Made by a program: the position numbers and the translations under genes
Shown: positions 1 to 7,307 of the stretch, piece by piece
Position numbering within the stretch: the stretch's first letter is position 1
How the letters are laid out: every line of letters starts with the position of its first letter
The notes under the pieces: model-generated
Database searches by the model: none
What the model saw: only the letters and a program-made list of their open reading frames with translations
Told to the model about the DNA's origin: nothing
Origin: Chelativorans sp. ZYF759
Lineage (GTDB): Bacteria > Pseudomonadota > Alphaproteobacteria > Rhizobiales > Rhizobiaceae
Assembly (NCBI RefSeq): GCF_012911015.1
Contig: NZ_WVVV01000006.1
Span: 212,830 to 276,829 of the forward strand
Direction: 5' to 3'
Length of the DNA: 64,000 nucleotides

Positions 1-1153
1 CGGTCCACGGCACCAGCCGCTCGCCCTTCTCGTCGCGCTTGCCCACCATGCGTTCGGGCTTGTCGCCCGGCCAGTCGTAGAAATATTCCTTGAACTGGCT
101 CTCGATGATGCCGCGCTTCTCCTCGATCACCAGCACCTCGCGCTTGCCGCGCACGAAACGAAGCGCATCGCGGCGCGCCAGCGGCCAGACCATGCCGACC
201 TTGTAGATATCGATGCCGAGTTCGCGGCATTCCTTCTCGCCGATGCCGAGCAGCCTCAGCGCCTCCATCAGGTCGAGATGGCCCTTGCCGGTCGTGACGA
301 TGCCGAAGCGGGCATTGTCGACATTGTAGATGTGGCGGTCGATCGGGTTGGCGTCGGCGAAGGCGAAGACGGCATGCTTCTTGTCCTCCATCCGCTCCTC
401 GATCTGCGGACCGGGGAGGTCCGGCCAGCGATAATGGAGCCCGCCGGGCGGCGGCGTGAAGTCGGGCGCCTCGAAAACGCGGTCGGGCCGCAATTCGACG
501 GAGGCGGCCGATTCGACCGTCTCCGACACCGCCTTGAAGCCGACCCACATGCCCGAAAAGCGCGACAGCGCGTAGCCATATTCGCCGAACTCCAGATACT
601 CGGCCACGGTTGCGGGGTTCAGCGTCGGCATGAACCAGGCCATGAAGGCCACGTCCGACTGGTGCGGCATTGACGACGACACGCAGCCATGGTCGTCGCC
701 GGCCACCACCAGCACGCCGCCATGTGGCGAGGATCCGTAGGCATTTCCATGCTTGAGCGCGTCGCCGGCGCGGTCGACGCCAGGGCCCTTGCCGTACCAC
801 ATGGAAAAGACGCCCTGGACCGTACGCTCGGGATTGGTCTCGACCTGTTGAGAACCGAGCACGGCGGTGGCGGCCAGATCCTCGTTGACGGCCGGCAGGA
901 ACTCGATGCGATTATCCGCGATCAGCTTCTTGGCACGCCACAGTTCGAGATCGACGCCGCCCAGCGGCGAGCCGCGATAGCCCGACACGAAGCCGGCCGT
1001 CTCCAGCCCCGCCGCGCGATCGCGGCGCGCCTGGTCGACGAGGACGCGCACCAGCGCCTGCGTGCCAGTCATGAAGACGCGGCCCGAGGCGCGGTCGTAG
1101 CGGTCCTCCAGCCGGTAGCGGGCGGAATCGCGAATGGGCTCGTGTCGGGTCAT
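1..1153 (-). CDS. 2-oxoacid (indolepyruvate-type) ferredoxin oxidoreductase, N-terminal part
   Basis: Open from an ATG at 1153 to the left edge of the window with no stop, giving the first 384 residues of a larger protein. The translation carries the thiamine-enzyme segments typical of fused IorA/IorB proteins of alphaproteobacteria: SGYRGSPLGGVD near residue 59, VNEDLAATAVLGSQQ, then VAGDDHGCVSSS, and later a transketolase-C-like segment with EVLVIEEKRG. Such enzymes oxidatively decarboxylate aryl- or branched-chain 2-oxoacids and reduce ferredoxin. The ATG follows GGGAGG at good spacing. The gene is divergent from an Lrp/AsnC regulator, which suggests local control by amino-acid supply. Substrate is inferred from the family only; the full alphaproteobacterial protein is usually about three times this length. 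Confidence 0.85.
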   Translation of the reverse strand, partial: MTRHEPIRDSARYRLEDRYDRASGRVFMTGTQALVRVLVDQARRDRAAGLETAGFVSGYRGSPLGGVDLELWRAKKLIADNRIEFLPAVNEDLAATAVLGSQQVETNPERTVQGVFSMWYGKGPGVDRAGDALKHGNAYGSSPHGGVLVVAGDDHGCVSSSMPHQSDVAFMAWFMPTLNPATVAEYLEFGEYGYALSRFSGMWVGFKAVSETVESAASVELRPDRVFEAPDFTPPPGGLHYRWPDLPGPQIEERMEDKKHAVFAFADANPIDRHIYNVDNARFGIVTTGKGHLDLMEALRLLGIGEKECRELGIDIYKVGMVWPLARRDALRFVRGKREVLVIEEKRGIIESQFKEYFYDWPGDKPERMVGKRDEKGERLVPWT

Positions 1154-1299
1154 GGCAGGCCTCCCTGATGCAGCCGGGATTCTACCTTAGCCGGGGCGGA
1201 ATATCCTGCCACAATCGCCTCCACGGCGGCGACCCGCGGCAGGGTCTTTCGCAGACGGGCGCTTCGGCGCATAATCCTGCCAAAGGCAACGGGAAGCCC

Positions 1300-1758
1300 A
1301 TGATGATCGAAGACCAGGACCGTCGCATCCTGCGCGCCCTGCAGGAAGATGGACGCATTTCCAACCAGGATCTGGCCGAACGCGTCGGCATGTCGGCCTC
1401 GGCCTGCTGGCGGCGGGTGCGCGCCCTGGAGGAGGCCGGCATCCTCCAGGGCTACACGGCAAGGATTGATCCGCCGGCGGCAGGGCTCACTTTCCACGCC
1501 GTGCTGCATGTGACGCTGACGCGCCACGAGGAGGCCCATGTCGAGACCTTCATCCGCGAGGTGGGCGCGCGGCCGGAGGTGATCGAGTGCTTTGCCACCA
1601 CCGGCGAGGCAGATTACCATTTGCGCGTGCTCTGCGCCGATCTCGACGCCTACAACCAGCTCTTGGAGGGCTTTCTGTTCCGCCTGCCGGGCATAGCGAC
1701 GGTGCGCACCAATCTCGTCTTGAAGGAGATCAAGCGCGCCGCCGGCCTGCCGCTCTGA
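1300..1758 (+). CDS. Lrp/AsnC family transcriptional regulator
   Basis: A 152-residue protein of standard Lrp/AsnC length. The N-terminal winged helix-turn-helix covers about residues 5-60 (segments DRRILRALQEDGRIS and LAERVGMSASACWRRV); the C-terminal ligand-sensing alpha/beta domain follows, with the ECFATTGEADYHLRV segment typical of RAM domains. The frame opens upstream at 1168, but the ATG pair at 1300/1303 gives the family's usual N-terminus, so I start there. It is divergent from the 2-oxoacid:ferredoxin oxidoreductase gene across about 146 bases, so its most likely target is that gene, with an amino acid as effector. The target and effector are inferences. Confidence 0.9.
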   Translation: MMIEDQDRRILRALQEDGRISNQDLAERVGMSASACWRRVRALEEAGILQGYTARIDPPAAGLTFHAVLHVTLTRHEEAHVETFIREVGARPEVIECFATTGEADYHLRVLCADLDAYNQLLEGFLFRLPGIATVRTNLVLKEIKRAAGLPL

Positions 1759-1761
1759 GGC

Positions 1762-1998
1762 TCAGTGATGCGGGCCGGGCGCGCGGTGCCGGGCGCCGGC
1801 GATCGAGCGTCTGATGACCCACATCAGGCCGCTGCCGGTCAGCATGCCGAGCAGATAGATGGCGATGATGACGACGGCCAGCGGGGCGCGCAGCGAAAAG
1901 CCCAGAAAGGCGACGGTGACGGTTTCAAGATTCTGCAGGGCAAGCAGCGCCAGAATGACCACCAGCAACGCCACGATACCGGAATAGACCCACCGCAT
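1762..1998 (-). CDS. LapA-domain small membrane protein (DUF1049-like)
   Basis: A 78-residue protein with two predicted transmembrane helices (about residues 4-24 and 38-60). A strand-like segment between them, NLETVTVAFLGFSLRAPLAV, matches the lipopolysaccharide-assembly LapA/DUF1049 pattern. The tail is basic, then His-rich at the end. The start at 1998 follows GGAGGAGCGG; an ATG 15 bases further upstream is less well placed. It converges with the Lrp gene, with only three bases between the stops. E. coli LapA regulates LpxC turnover through YciM/LapB; whether this short homologue does so is unknown. Confidence 0.75.
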   Translation of the reverse strand: MRWVYSGIVALLVVILALLALQNLETVTVAFLGFSLRAPLAVVIIAIYLLGMLTGSGLMWVIRRSIAGARHRAPGPHH

Positions 1999-2140
1999 GT
2001 CCCGCTCCTCCATCTGTCGACCGGCGCGCAGTCCAGCACGTCCGGGGCGAGCCTGACAAGGGCGCGTCGCGCGCACGGCGCCGCGACAGGGCGTTGCGTG
2101 CCCGCCCGGCAGAAAGATCGTCTTGAATGGAGGAGAAAAA

Positions 2141-2217
2141 TGGCGCGAGTGACGGGGCTCGAACCCGCGACCTCCGGCGTGACAGGCCGGCACTCTAACC
2201 GACTGAGCTACACCCGC
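2141..2217 (-). tRNA. tRNA-Asp (GUC)
   Basis: A full cloverleaf reads on the minus strand. The 7-bp acceptor stem GCGGGTG pairs with CACTCGC (one G-U pair), followed by discriminator G and an encoded CCA. The anticodon stem CCGGC/GCCGG encloses loop CTGTCAC, giving anticodon GUC. The T arm contains GGTTCGAGCC. A run of five T follows the CCA and may serve as terminator. Confidence 0.96.
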
Positions 2218-2380
2218 GCTCCAGCGTCGCGCCGAAGCGCACCGCCTTGATGGAGGGGGAATTAAGCACTTCTCCCCCCCCTGTCAAGCAGGGTTGGATG
2301 CCTTTCGGCGGCGAAATTCCCGACTGCCGCTATTCGGCGTCCTGCCCCGCGAAAACGGGGACCATGGCTTTCGTTTTCCC

Positions 2381-2408
2381 TTGCCCCGACCGCGCATCGC
2401 GCTTAAAC
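2381..2408 (+). promoter_or_regulatory. Candidate promoter for tRNA-Val(UAC)
   Basis: TTGCCC at 2381, a 16-base spacer and TTAAAC at 2403 lie 15 bases before the mature tRNA 5' end. The -35 is reasonable and the -10 is weak. Position in front of a tRNA is the main support. Confidence 0.3.
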
Positions 2409-2423
2409 GGTTCCGCTGGACAA

Positions 2424-2499
<76 letters not shown>

Positions 2500-2567
2500 C
2501 TTTCCCTGCCTGCTTCAGCCGCCCCTTCCCGATCTTGCGCCGGGCCGCGATGGCGGCAACGCGCCGC

Positions 2568-3884
2568 TCACGAGACGGCGAAGCGGATCGAATAATTGTC
2601 GAGCAGTCCCGGCAGTTCTTGCTCGGGCGACAATTCGTGGGAAACGAGTCGGAAGCGGCGGCGCGCCAGAAGAGCTGCCAGCACATGGCTGCAGATCATC
2701 GGCACGAAGTCGCTGGCGGGGCAAACGCCCGGTCCGCGGCTGAACGGCACCAGGGGAAAACGTGCTGCTGGATCGCCCTCGGCCCAGATGCGGGGCACGA
2801 AACGGTGCGCGAAGTCGAGCTGCGTCTCGTCGCGGTGAAAATAGGGCGCGAAGATGGTGATGCCCGTGCCTTTGGGAAGATGGCCATTCTCCCATTCCGT
2901 ATCCCGGGTGGTCTCGCGCAGGATGCCGGGTGTGGTCGGCCAGAGCCGCAACGATTCGAGCAGGGCGCCGCGCAGGCGGGGCAAGCGCGAGGGCGCGGTG
3001 GCGGCATCCGCCTCTTCCATGGCCAGTTCCCGCTCCTCGTCGTGGGTGGAGAGAAGGGCCAGCGCGCGGAAGGTCGCCATGCCGCCGGGGTCGAAGGCAA
3101 AGAGCCATTGTGCCACCTGGTGCGATGGCGCCATCTCCGGCGTGGTGGGCATGGCCGCGATCCGCGCCGCCAGCGTGCCCGGCTCGGCGCGCTCGAGATG
3201 CCGGTTCAGTCGATCATGGAAGCGGTCCCGCAGTCTCTCTGCTCGGGATCTGAGGAAGGCCCAGTTGCCCCGCGCACGCAGGTCGGCCAGCATGTCGGTG
3301 AGTTCGTGGTCCTCGCGCGCCTCGACGCCCAGAATCACGCGCCGAACAAGCCGGTACCAGGAGCGGAAGAAGCGATCCCAGTCGAGCTCGCCATTCCTGT
3401 CGGCATCCCGAAGGAGAAGCTCGACCTCCTCTTCCACCATTTCGGTGAAGCCCGGGGCCAGCGAATGCATCGGCGTTGCGGTTTCAAGCGCCGTCTCGTT
3501 GAACCGACGGCGCACGGCCCGCTTGGCCCCGTGCGAGGCGAGCGCGACCTTGGGCTCGAAATGCGCAAGCGCCGCGCGCTTTTCGCTGCTGGCGGCCGCA
3601 AAGGGCTCGGGCGTGCCGTCCAGGACGCGTTTCAGGTCGCGCCCCGAGAGGATCAGCACGCGCGGCGGACCGGGCATGCGCACGCGCAGCGGCCCGTCGC
3701 CGTAGCGTCGGCGCAGCTTCTGCATGCGCCGCACAGCCCCGCCGTCGAGGTCCAGCCGTTCGGCCAGAGCCACCACCTTCGGTCGGCGGACGATCACCCC
3801 CTTGGCGAGGGTGGGCCCCATGACCCCGGTCATGATCGAAAGCGAATCCGCCACCGAGGCGGTCGTCATCCTGGCCTTGGCCAT
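2568..3884 (-). CDS. Cytochrome P450
   Basis: A 438-residue soluble bacterial P450 monooxygenase. The heme-thiolate loop is F381-S-R-G-P-G-V-C388-P-A, with Cys388 as the axial ligand. The K-helix ExxR is E310-S-L-R313. The I-helix region carries FDPGGMAT at about 264-271, matching the oxygen-activation groove although it departs from the usual AGxDT. There is no N-terminal membrane anchor. The ATG at 3884 has GGAGGAG just upstream. No ferredoxin or ferredoxin reductase gene is adjacent, so electrons must come from partners elsewhere. The substrate cannot be predicted from the sequence. It lies 11 bases downstream of the DUF892 gene and is probably cotranscribed with it. Confidence 0.93.
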   Translation of the reverse strand: MAKARMTTASVADSLSIMTGVMGPTLAKGVIVRRPKVVALAERLDLDGGAVRRMQKLRRRYGDGPLRVRMPGPPRVLILSGRDLKRVLDGTPEPFAAASSEKRAALAHFEPKVALASHGAKRAVRRRFNETALETATPMHSLAPGFTEMVEEEVELLLRDADRNGELDWDRFFRSWYRLVRRVILGVEAREDHELTDMLADLRARGNWAFLRSRAERLRDRFHDRLNRHLERAEPGTLAARIAAMPTTPEMAPSHQVAQWLFAFDPGGMATFRALALLSTHDEERELAMEEADAATAPSRLPRLRGALLESLRLWPTTPGILRETTRDTEWENGHLPKGTGITIFAPYFHRDETQLDFAHRFVPRIWAEGDPAARFPLVPFSRGPGVCPASDFVPMICSHVLAALLARRRFRLVSHELSPEQELPGLLDNYSIRFAVS

Positions 3885-3895
3885 CCGTCTCCTCC

Positions 3896-4405
3896 TCAGC
3901 GCTTGGCTTCGCTGAGATCGGCTTCGGACCGCGTTAGGTGGCTGCGGGTTATCTCAGGCATGGCGTCGGAGAGCCACTGGGCCATCTGCTCTTCCTCGCG
4001 GCAGATCTCCTCAAGGACGCTCTTCGTCTCATGGTCGCCCGCCGTCTCGCAGGCGGCGATCAGGATACGGTAGGAGGCGATCTCCATGTGTTCGAAGGCG
4101 TAACTCGCGAGCACACCCTTGACGACTTCATCGCCGGCGAAGAGCCCGCTCATGTTCTGCATAATCGCGGTGAACTTGCCGATCACGTCCTTGGTGGCCG
4201 ACCGCGAGGCGCCGCGGCGCTCGATGCAGGCTTCCAGCCGCTTCCGCTGGCTGCGCGTCTCTTCCAGATGCTGGTTCATCCGGCGCTCGAGTTCGGGGTA
4301 GCTCTCGATGCGGTGTGCCTGGCCGCTGAGAAGGCTCTCGGCCTGTTCTTCCATCGCGTGTGCGTCCAGCAGCCACTCATTGATGCGGTCGTCGATGTGG
4401 GTCAT
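3896..4405 (-). CDS. DUF892 ferritin-like protein (YciE/YciF family)
   Basis: A 169-residue all-helical protein of the YciE/YciF (DUF892) family, a four-helix ferritin-like bundle. Metal-site carboxylates and histidines are visible in the segments SYPELERRMNQHLEET, SYAFEHMEIASYR and EEICREEEQMAQWL. Family members are stress-induced and some bind di-iron centres; the exact reaction is not established. The start at 4405 has GAGGAGC directly upstream. It precedes the P450 gene on the same strand with an 11-base gap and follows a small unknown gene by 100 bases, so the three may form a stress-related unit. Iron binding here is inferred from the family. Confidence 0.85.
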   Translation of the reverse strand: MTHIDDRINEWLLDAHAMEEQAESLLSGQAHRIESYPELERRMNQHLEETRSQRKRLEACIERRGASRSATKDVIGKFTAIMQNMSGLFAGDEVVKGVLASYAFEHMEIASYRILIAACETAGDHETKSVLEEICREEEQMAQWLSDAMPEITRSHLTRSEADLSEAKR

Positions 4406-4425
4406 TTGCTCCTCGTGTGTCTATT

Positions 4426-4459
4426 GGGGGTGAAGGCGCGTTTGCCTTTCGCTCCCCCC
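4426..4459 (-). terminator. Possible terminator hairpin after the small unknown gene
   Basis: GGGGG and TGAAGGC on the left face GCCTTTC and CCCCCC on the right, giving a GC-rich imperfect stem in the 100-base gap between the small unknown gene and the DUF892 gene. No T-run follows, so it may only attenuate. Confidence 0.3.
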
Positions 4460-4505
4460 AACCCGACACCGGATCAGGTGTTCCCGCATGATCGTCGCAG
4501 GCATC

Positions 4506-4829
4506 TCACCCGGATTCGCTCTTGATGACCTCCCGCCCATCGAGCCCGCTGAGCACCTCTCGGGCGCCGTCCTGGGGCCAATCCCCCGAGTGAACCTCCT
4601 CGACGCTGTAGAGCTTGTCGTCCCTGAAGGCGCTGGCGAAACGGGTGGAAACGCCGTCACCGGGCTTGGCTGGCCGATCGAGAAAGTCTGCTTCGGCCGC
4701 GCTCGCCACGATCCGGGCATCGGCGGGCGATTCCGCGCGGACGACGACGACACCATGATGGGGCGCCCGGTCCCAGTTGGGATCATGAGGTTCGGCGGCG
4801 GGAAACAGCCGGAAGATACGGGTGGCCAT
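4506..4829 (-). CDS. Small conserved-looking protein of unknown function
   Basis: A 107-residue soluble protein that I do not recognise. The first half contains a strand-helix segment of the kind VVVVRAESPADARIVA, which resembles small proteins that pack one strand and one helix. The second half, with DKLYSVEEVHSGDWP, looks like another strand pair. The ATG at 4829 was preferred over those at 4835 and 4871 because AAGGAG sits seven bases upstream of it. The gene is divergent from the FdhF/YdeP-type oxidoreductase, across an intergenic region holding a perfect 14-base palindrome, and is upstream of the DUF892 and P450 genes. Coding periodicity and a good ribosome site support it as real. Confidence 0.65.
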   Translation of the reverse strand: MATRIFRLFPAAEPHDPNWDRAPHHGVVVVRAESPADARIVASAAEADFLDRPAKPGDGVSTRFASAFRDDKLYSVEEVHSGDWPQDGAREVLSGLDGREVIKSESG

Positions 4830-4882
4830 GGCCATGCTCCTTGTCCTTGTCGATTTCCGCCCAACGCGCACATCGCGACAAT

Positions 4883-4896
4883 GTTCGCATGCGAAC
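4883..4896. promoter_or_regulatory. Perfect 14-bp palindrome, candidate operator
   Basis: GTTCGCATGCGAAC reads identically on both strands and has no spacer. It lies between two divergent starts (4829 minus, 4949 plus), where a dimeric repressor or activator would be expected to sit. The cognate regulator is unknown. Confidence 0.45.
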
Positions 4897-4948
4897 TTTC
4901 CGGCAGGTGGCGTGTTGGGGTTGAGACCCGCATCTTCAGGAGTTCCGC

Positions 4949-7270
4949 ATGCCCAGAAAAGTCCGCATCAAGCCCTACAACGGACCCGCCGGAGGCTGGG
5001 GTTCCGTCAAGTCACTGGCGAGCCATGCCAAGCGCAACGGCCACTATCTCGGCAGCGCGAATATCCTGGCCCGCCAGAACAAGCCGAAGGGGTTTGCCTG
5101 CGTCAGTTGCGCCTGGGCAAAGCCTGCAGAACCCCACCCGGCCGAGTTCTGCGAAAACGGCGCGAAGGCCACTTTCTGGGAGCTGACAACGGACCGCTGC
5201 ACGCCGGAGTTCTTTGCCCGTCACAGCGTGAGCGAACTGCGGGGATGGAGCGACTACGACCTGGAAATCCAGGGTCGTCTCACCCATCCCATGCGCTTCA
5301 ACCACGAGACGGACCGCTATGAGGAGATCGGCTGGGACGAAGCCTTTGTCGAGATCGGTCGGGAACTGGCGGCGATCCGCAAGGACGATCCGAAAAAAAC
5401 AGTGTTCTACGCGTCCGGCCGGGCCTCTCTCGAGACTTCTTACATGTACCAGCTCTTGGCGCGCCTCTACGGCAACAACAACCTGCCCGACAGCTCCAAC
5501 ATGTGTCACGAGACCACGTCGGTCGCCCTGCCCGAGAGCATCGGGATGCCGGTCGGCACGGTGCGGCTCGACGATTTCCGCCACGCCGACGCGATCTTCT
5601 TCTTCGGCCAGAATGTGGGGACCAACAGCCCCCGGATGCTGCACGAACTGCAGAATGCCAGCAAGCGCGGCGCGGCGATCGTGACCTTCAACCCGCTTCG
5701 CGAGAGAGGGCTGGAGCGATTCACCAATCCCCAGGCGCCGAGCGAAATGCTTGCCCGCAAGGAGACCCGCATCAGCAGCGAGTATTATCAGCTCAAGACG
5801 GGTGGCGACATCGCCGCCATTGCAGGCATGTGCAAGGTGCTTCTGGCGGCCCATGCCGACCGGATTGCTGCGGGCCAAGTGGGTATCCTCGACGCGGCGT
5901 TCCTGGAATCACACACACACGGCTTCGAGGCGTTCCGCGACTTCGTGGAAGCGACACCGTGGGACGTCATAGAGACCGAGAGCGGCCTGACGCGCGAAGC
6001 GCTCGAGCGGGCCGCGACGACCTATGCCAATGCCGAAAACGCGATGGCCGTCTACGGCATGGGCCTGACCCAGCACAAGCATGGCGTGAGCGCGATCCAG
6101 ATGCTGGTCAATCTGCTGCTGCTGCGGGGCAATATCGGCCGCCGCGGGTCGGGCATCTGCCCGGTGCGCGGCCATTCGAACGTCCAGGGTCAACGCACCG
6201 TCGGTATCGCGGAAAAACCCGAGCTGGTGCCACTCGACCGGCTCGAGGAACTCTACGGCTTCCAGGCGCCGCGTGAGGAGGGCCTGACGACGGTCGATGT
6301 CTGCCGGGCCGTGATCGACGGCGAAGTCGAAGCCTTCCTCGGCCTCGGCGGGAACTTCCTGCGCGCGGTGCCGGAGCAGGGTTTGATGGAGGCGGCATGG
6401 CCCCGCATGCGGCTCACCGTCCAGGTGGCGACGAAACTCAATCGCGGGCATCTCTTCAACGGGGCCGCCGCCTATCTCCTGCCCTGTCTCGGCCGTATCG
6501 AGATCGACGAGCAGGCAACAGGCCCGCAAATCGTGACGATGGAGGATTCGACGTCCTGCTTCCACGCCTCGCGCGGCCACGCCAAGCCGGCCAGTCCGCA
6601 TCTGCGCTCGGAGCCGGCCATCGTGGCCGGCCTGGCCAAGGCCACTCTGGGGCCGAACCCCCGCGTTCCATGGGACGAGTGGGTGGCGGATTACGGACAG
6701 GTGCGCGACGCGATCGAGCGGACCTGGCCCGACATGTTCCGCGACTTCAACACACGCATGGACCAGCCCGGCGGGTTCGAGAAACCCCTGCCCGCGCGCG
6801 AACGCAACTGGCAGACCGACACCGGCAAGGCGAACTTCAAGCTGCCGAAGGCCATGTCGACCAGCTTCCACGACAGCGACGATCCCGAGGTCCTGCGCCT
6901 GATGACCGTGCGCAGCAACGACCAGTTCAACACCACCGTCTACGGCTACAGCGACCGTTTCCGCGGCATCGAGGGCACGCGCATGGTGGTGATGATGAAC
7001 ATCAACGACATGCGCCGCATCAAGGTGGCCGATGGCGACTCGGTCGCCATGCAGACGGCGGTGGAGGATGGCGTGGAGCGCCGCATGGGCGGTTTCCGGG
7101 TGGTGGAGTACAACGTCCCCGAAGGATGCTGCGCGGCCTACTATCCGGAATGCAATGCGCTCATCCCGCTGTGGCAATATGCCGAAGGCAGCAAGGTACC
7201 CGCCGCCAAGTCGGTGCCGGTCCGGATCATCAGGGAAGACGCCGAGGCGCGGCGGGAGGCGGCGCGGTAG
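4949..7270 (+). CDS. FdhF/YdeP family molybdopterin oxidoreductase
   Basis: A 773-residue molybdopterin-dependent oxidoreductase of the TIGR01701-type formate-dehydrogenase-alpha-like (YdeP) family. N-terminal cysteines C51, C54 and C68 form CxxC-x13-C, a short form of the iron-sulfur motif of the DMSO reductase superfamily. The molybdopterin domain runs through about residue 600, with FGQNVGTNSPRMLHEL and GNIGRRGSGICPVRGHSNVQG as cofactor-contact segments and SSNMCHETTS as the likely metal-site Cys loop. The C-terminal molydopterin-dinucleotide-binding domain contains RSNDQFNTTVYGYSDRFRG. YdeP contributes to acid resistance in E. coli; the substrate of this family is not settled. AGGAG precedes the ATG. 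No electron-transfer or fdhD-type gene is adjacent. Confidence 0.92.
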   Translation: MPRKVRIKPYNGPAGGWGSVKSLASHAKRNGHYLGSANILARQNKPKGFACVSCAWAKPAEPHPAEFCENGAKATFWELTTDRCTPEFFARHSVSELRGWSDYDLEIQGRLTHPMRFNHETDRYEEIGWDEAFVEIGRELAAIRKDDPKKTVFYASGRASLETSYMYQLLARLYGNNNLPDSSNMCHETTSVALPESIGMPVGTVRLDDFRHADAIFFFGQNVGTNSPRMLHELQNASKRGAAIVTFNPLRERGLERFTNPQAPSEMLARKETRISSEYYQLKTGGDIAAIAGMCKVLLAAHADRIAAGQVGILDAAFLESHTHGFEAFRDFVEATPWDVIETESGLTREALERAATTYANAENAMAVYGMGLTQHKHGVSAIQMLVNLLLLRGNIGRRGSGICPVRGHSNVQGQRTVGIAEKPELVPLDRLEELYGFQAPREEGLTTVDVCRAVIDGEVEAFLGLGGNFLRAVPEQGLMEAAWPRMRLTVQVATKLNRGHLFNGAAAYLLPCLGRIEIDEQATGPQIVTMEDSTSCFHASRGHAKPASPHLRSEPAIVAGLAKATLGPNPRVPWDEWVADYGQVRDAIERTWPDMFRDFNTRMDQPGGFEKPLPARERNWQTDTGKANFKLPKAMSTSFHDSDDPEVLRLMTVRSNDQFNTTVYGYSDRFRGIEGTRMVVMMNINDMRRIKVADGDSVAMQTAVEDGVERRMGGFRVVEYNVPEGCCAAYYPECNALIPLWQYAEGSKVPAAKSVPVRIIREDAEARREAAR

Positions 7271-7300
7271 CCGCGCCAGCCTTCTCGCCCTCCGGCGCGG
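7261..7300. terminator. Overlapping hairpins between convergent genes
   Basis: GGCGCGG (7261-7267), CCGCGCC (7271-7277) and GGCGCGG again (7294-7300) allow two mutually exclusive 7-bp stems. The first encloses the stop codon of the molybdopterin enzyme. No T-run is present, so function as a terminator between the two convergent genes is only suggested. Confidence 0.3.
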
Positions 7301-7307
7301 CCCGCCA

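Noticed and set aside
2345-2360. CCCCG-loop-CGGGG hairpin between the two tRNA genes
   Set aside because: It lies upstream of both divergent tRNAs, so it is not a terminator for either, and the stem is short.
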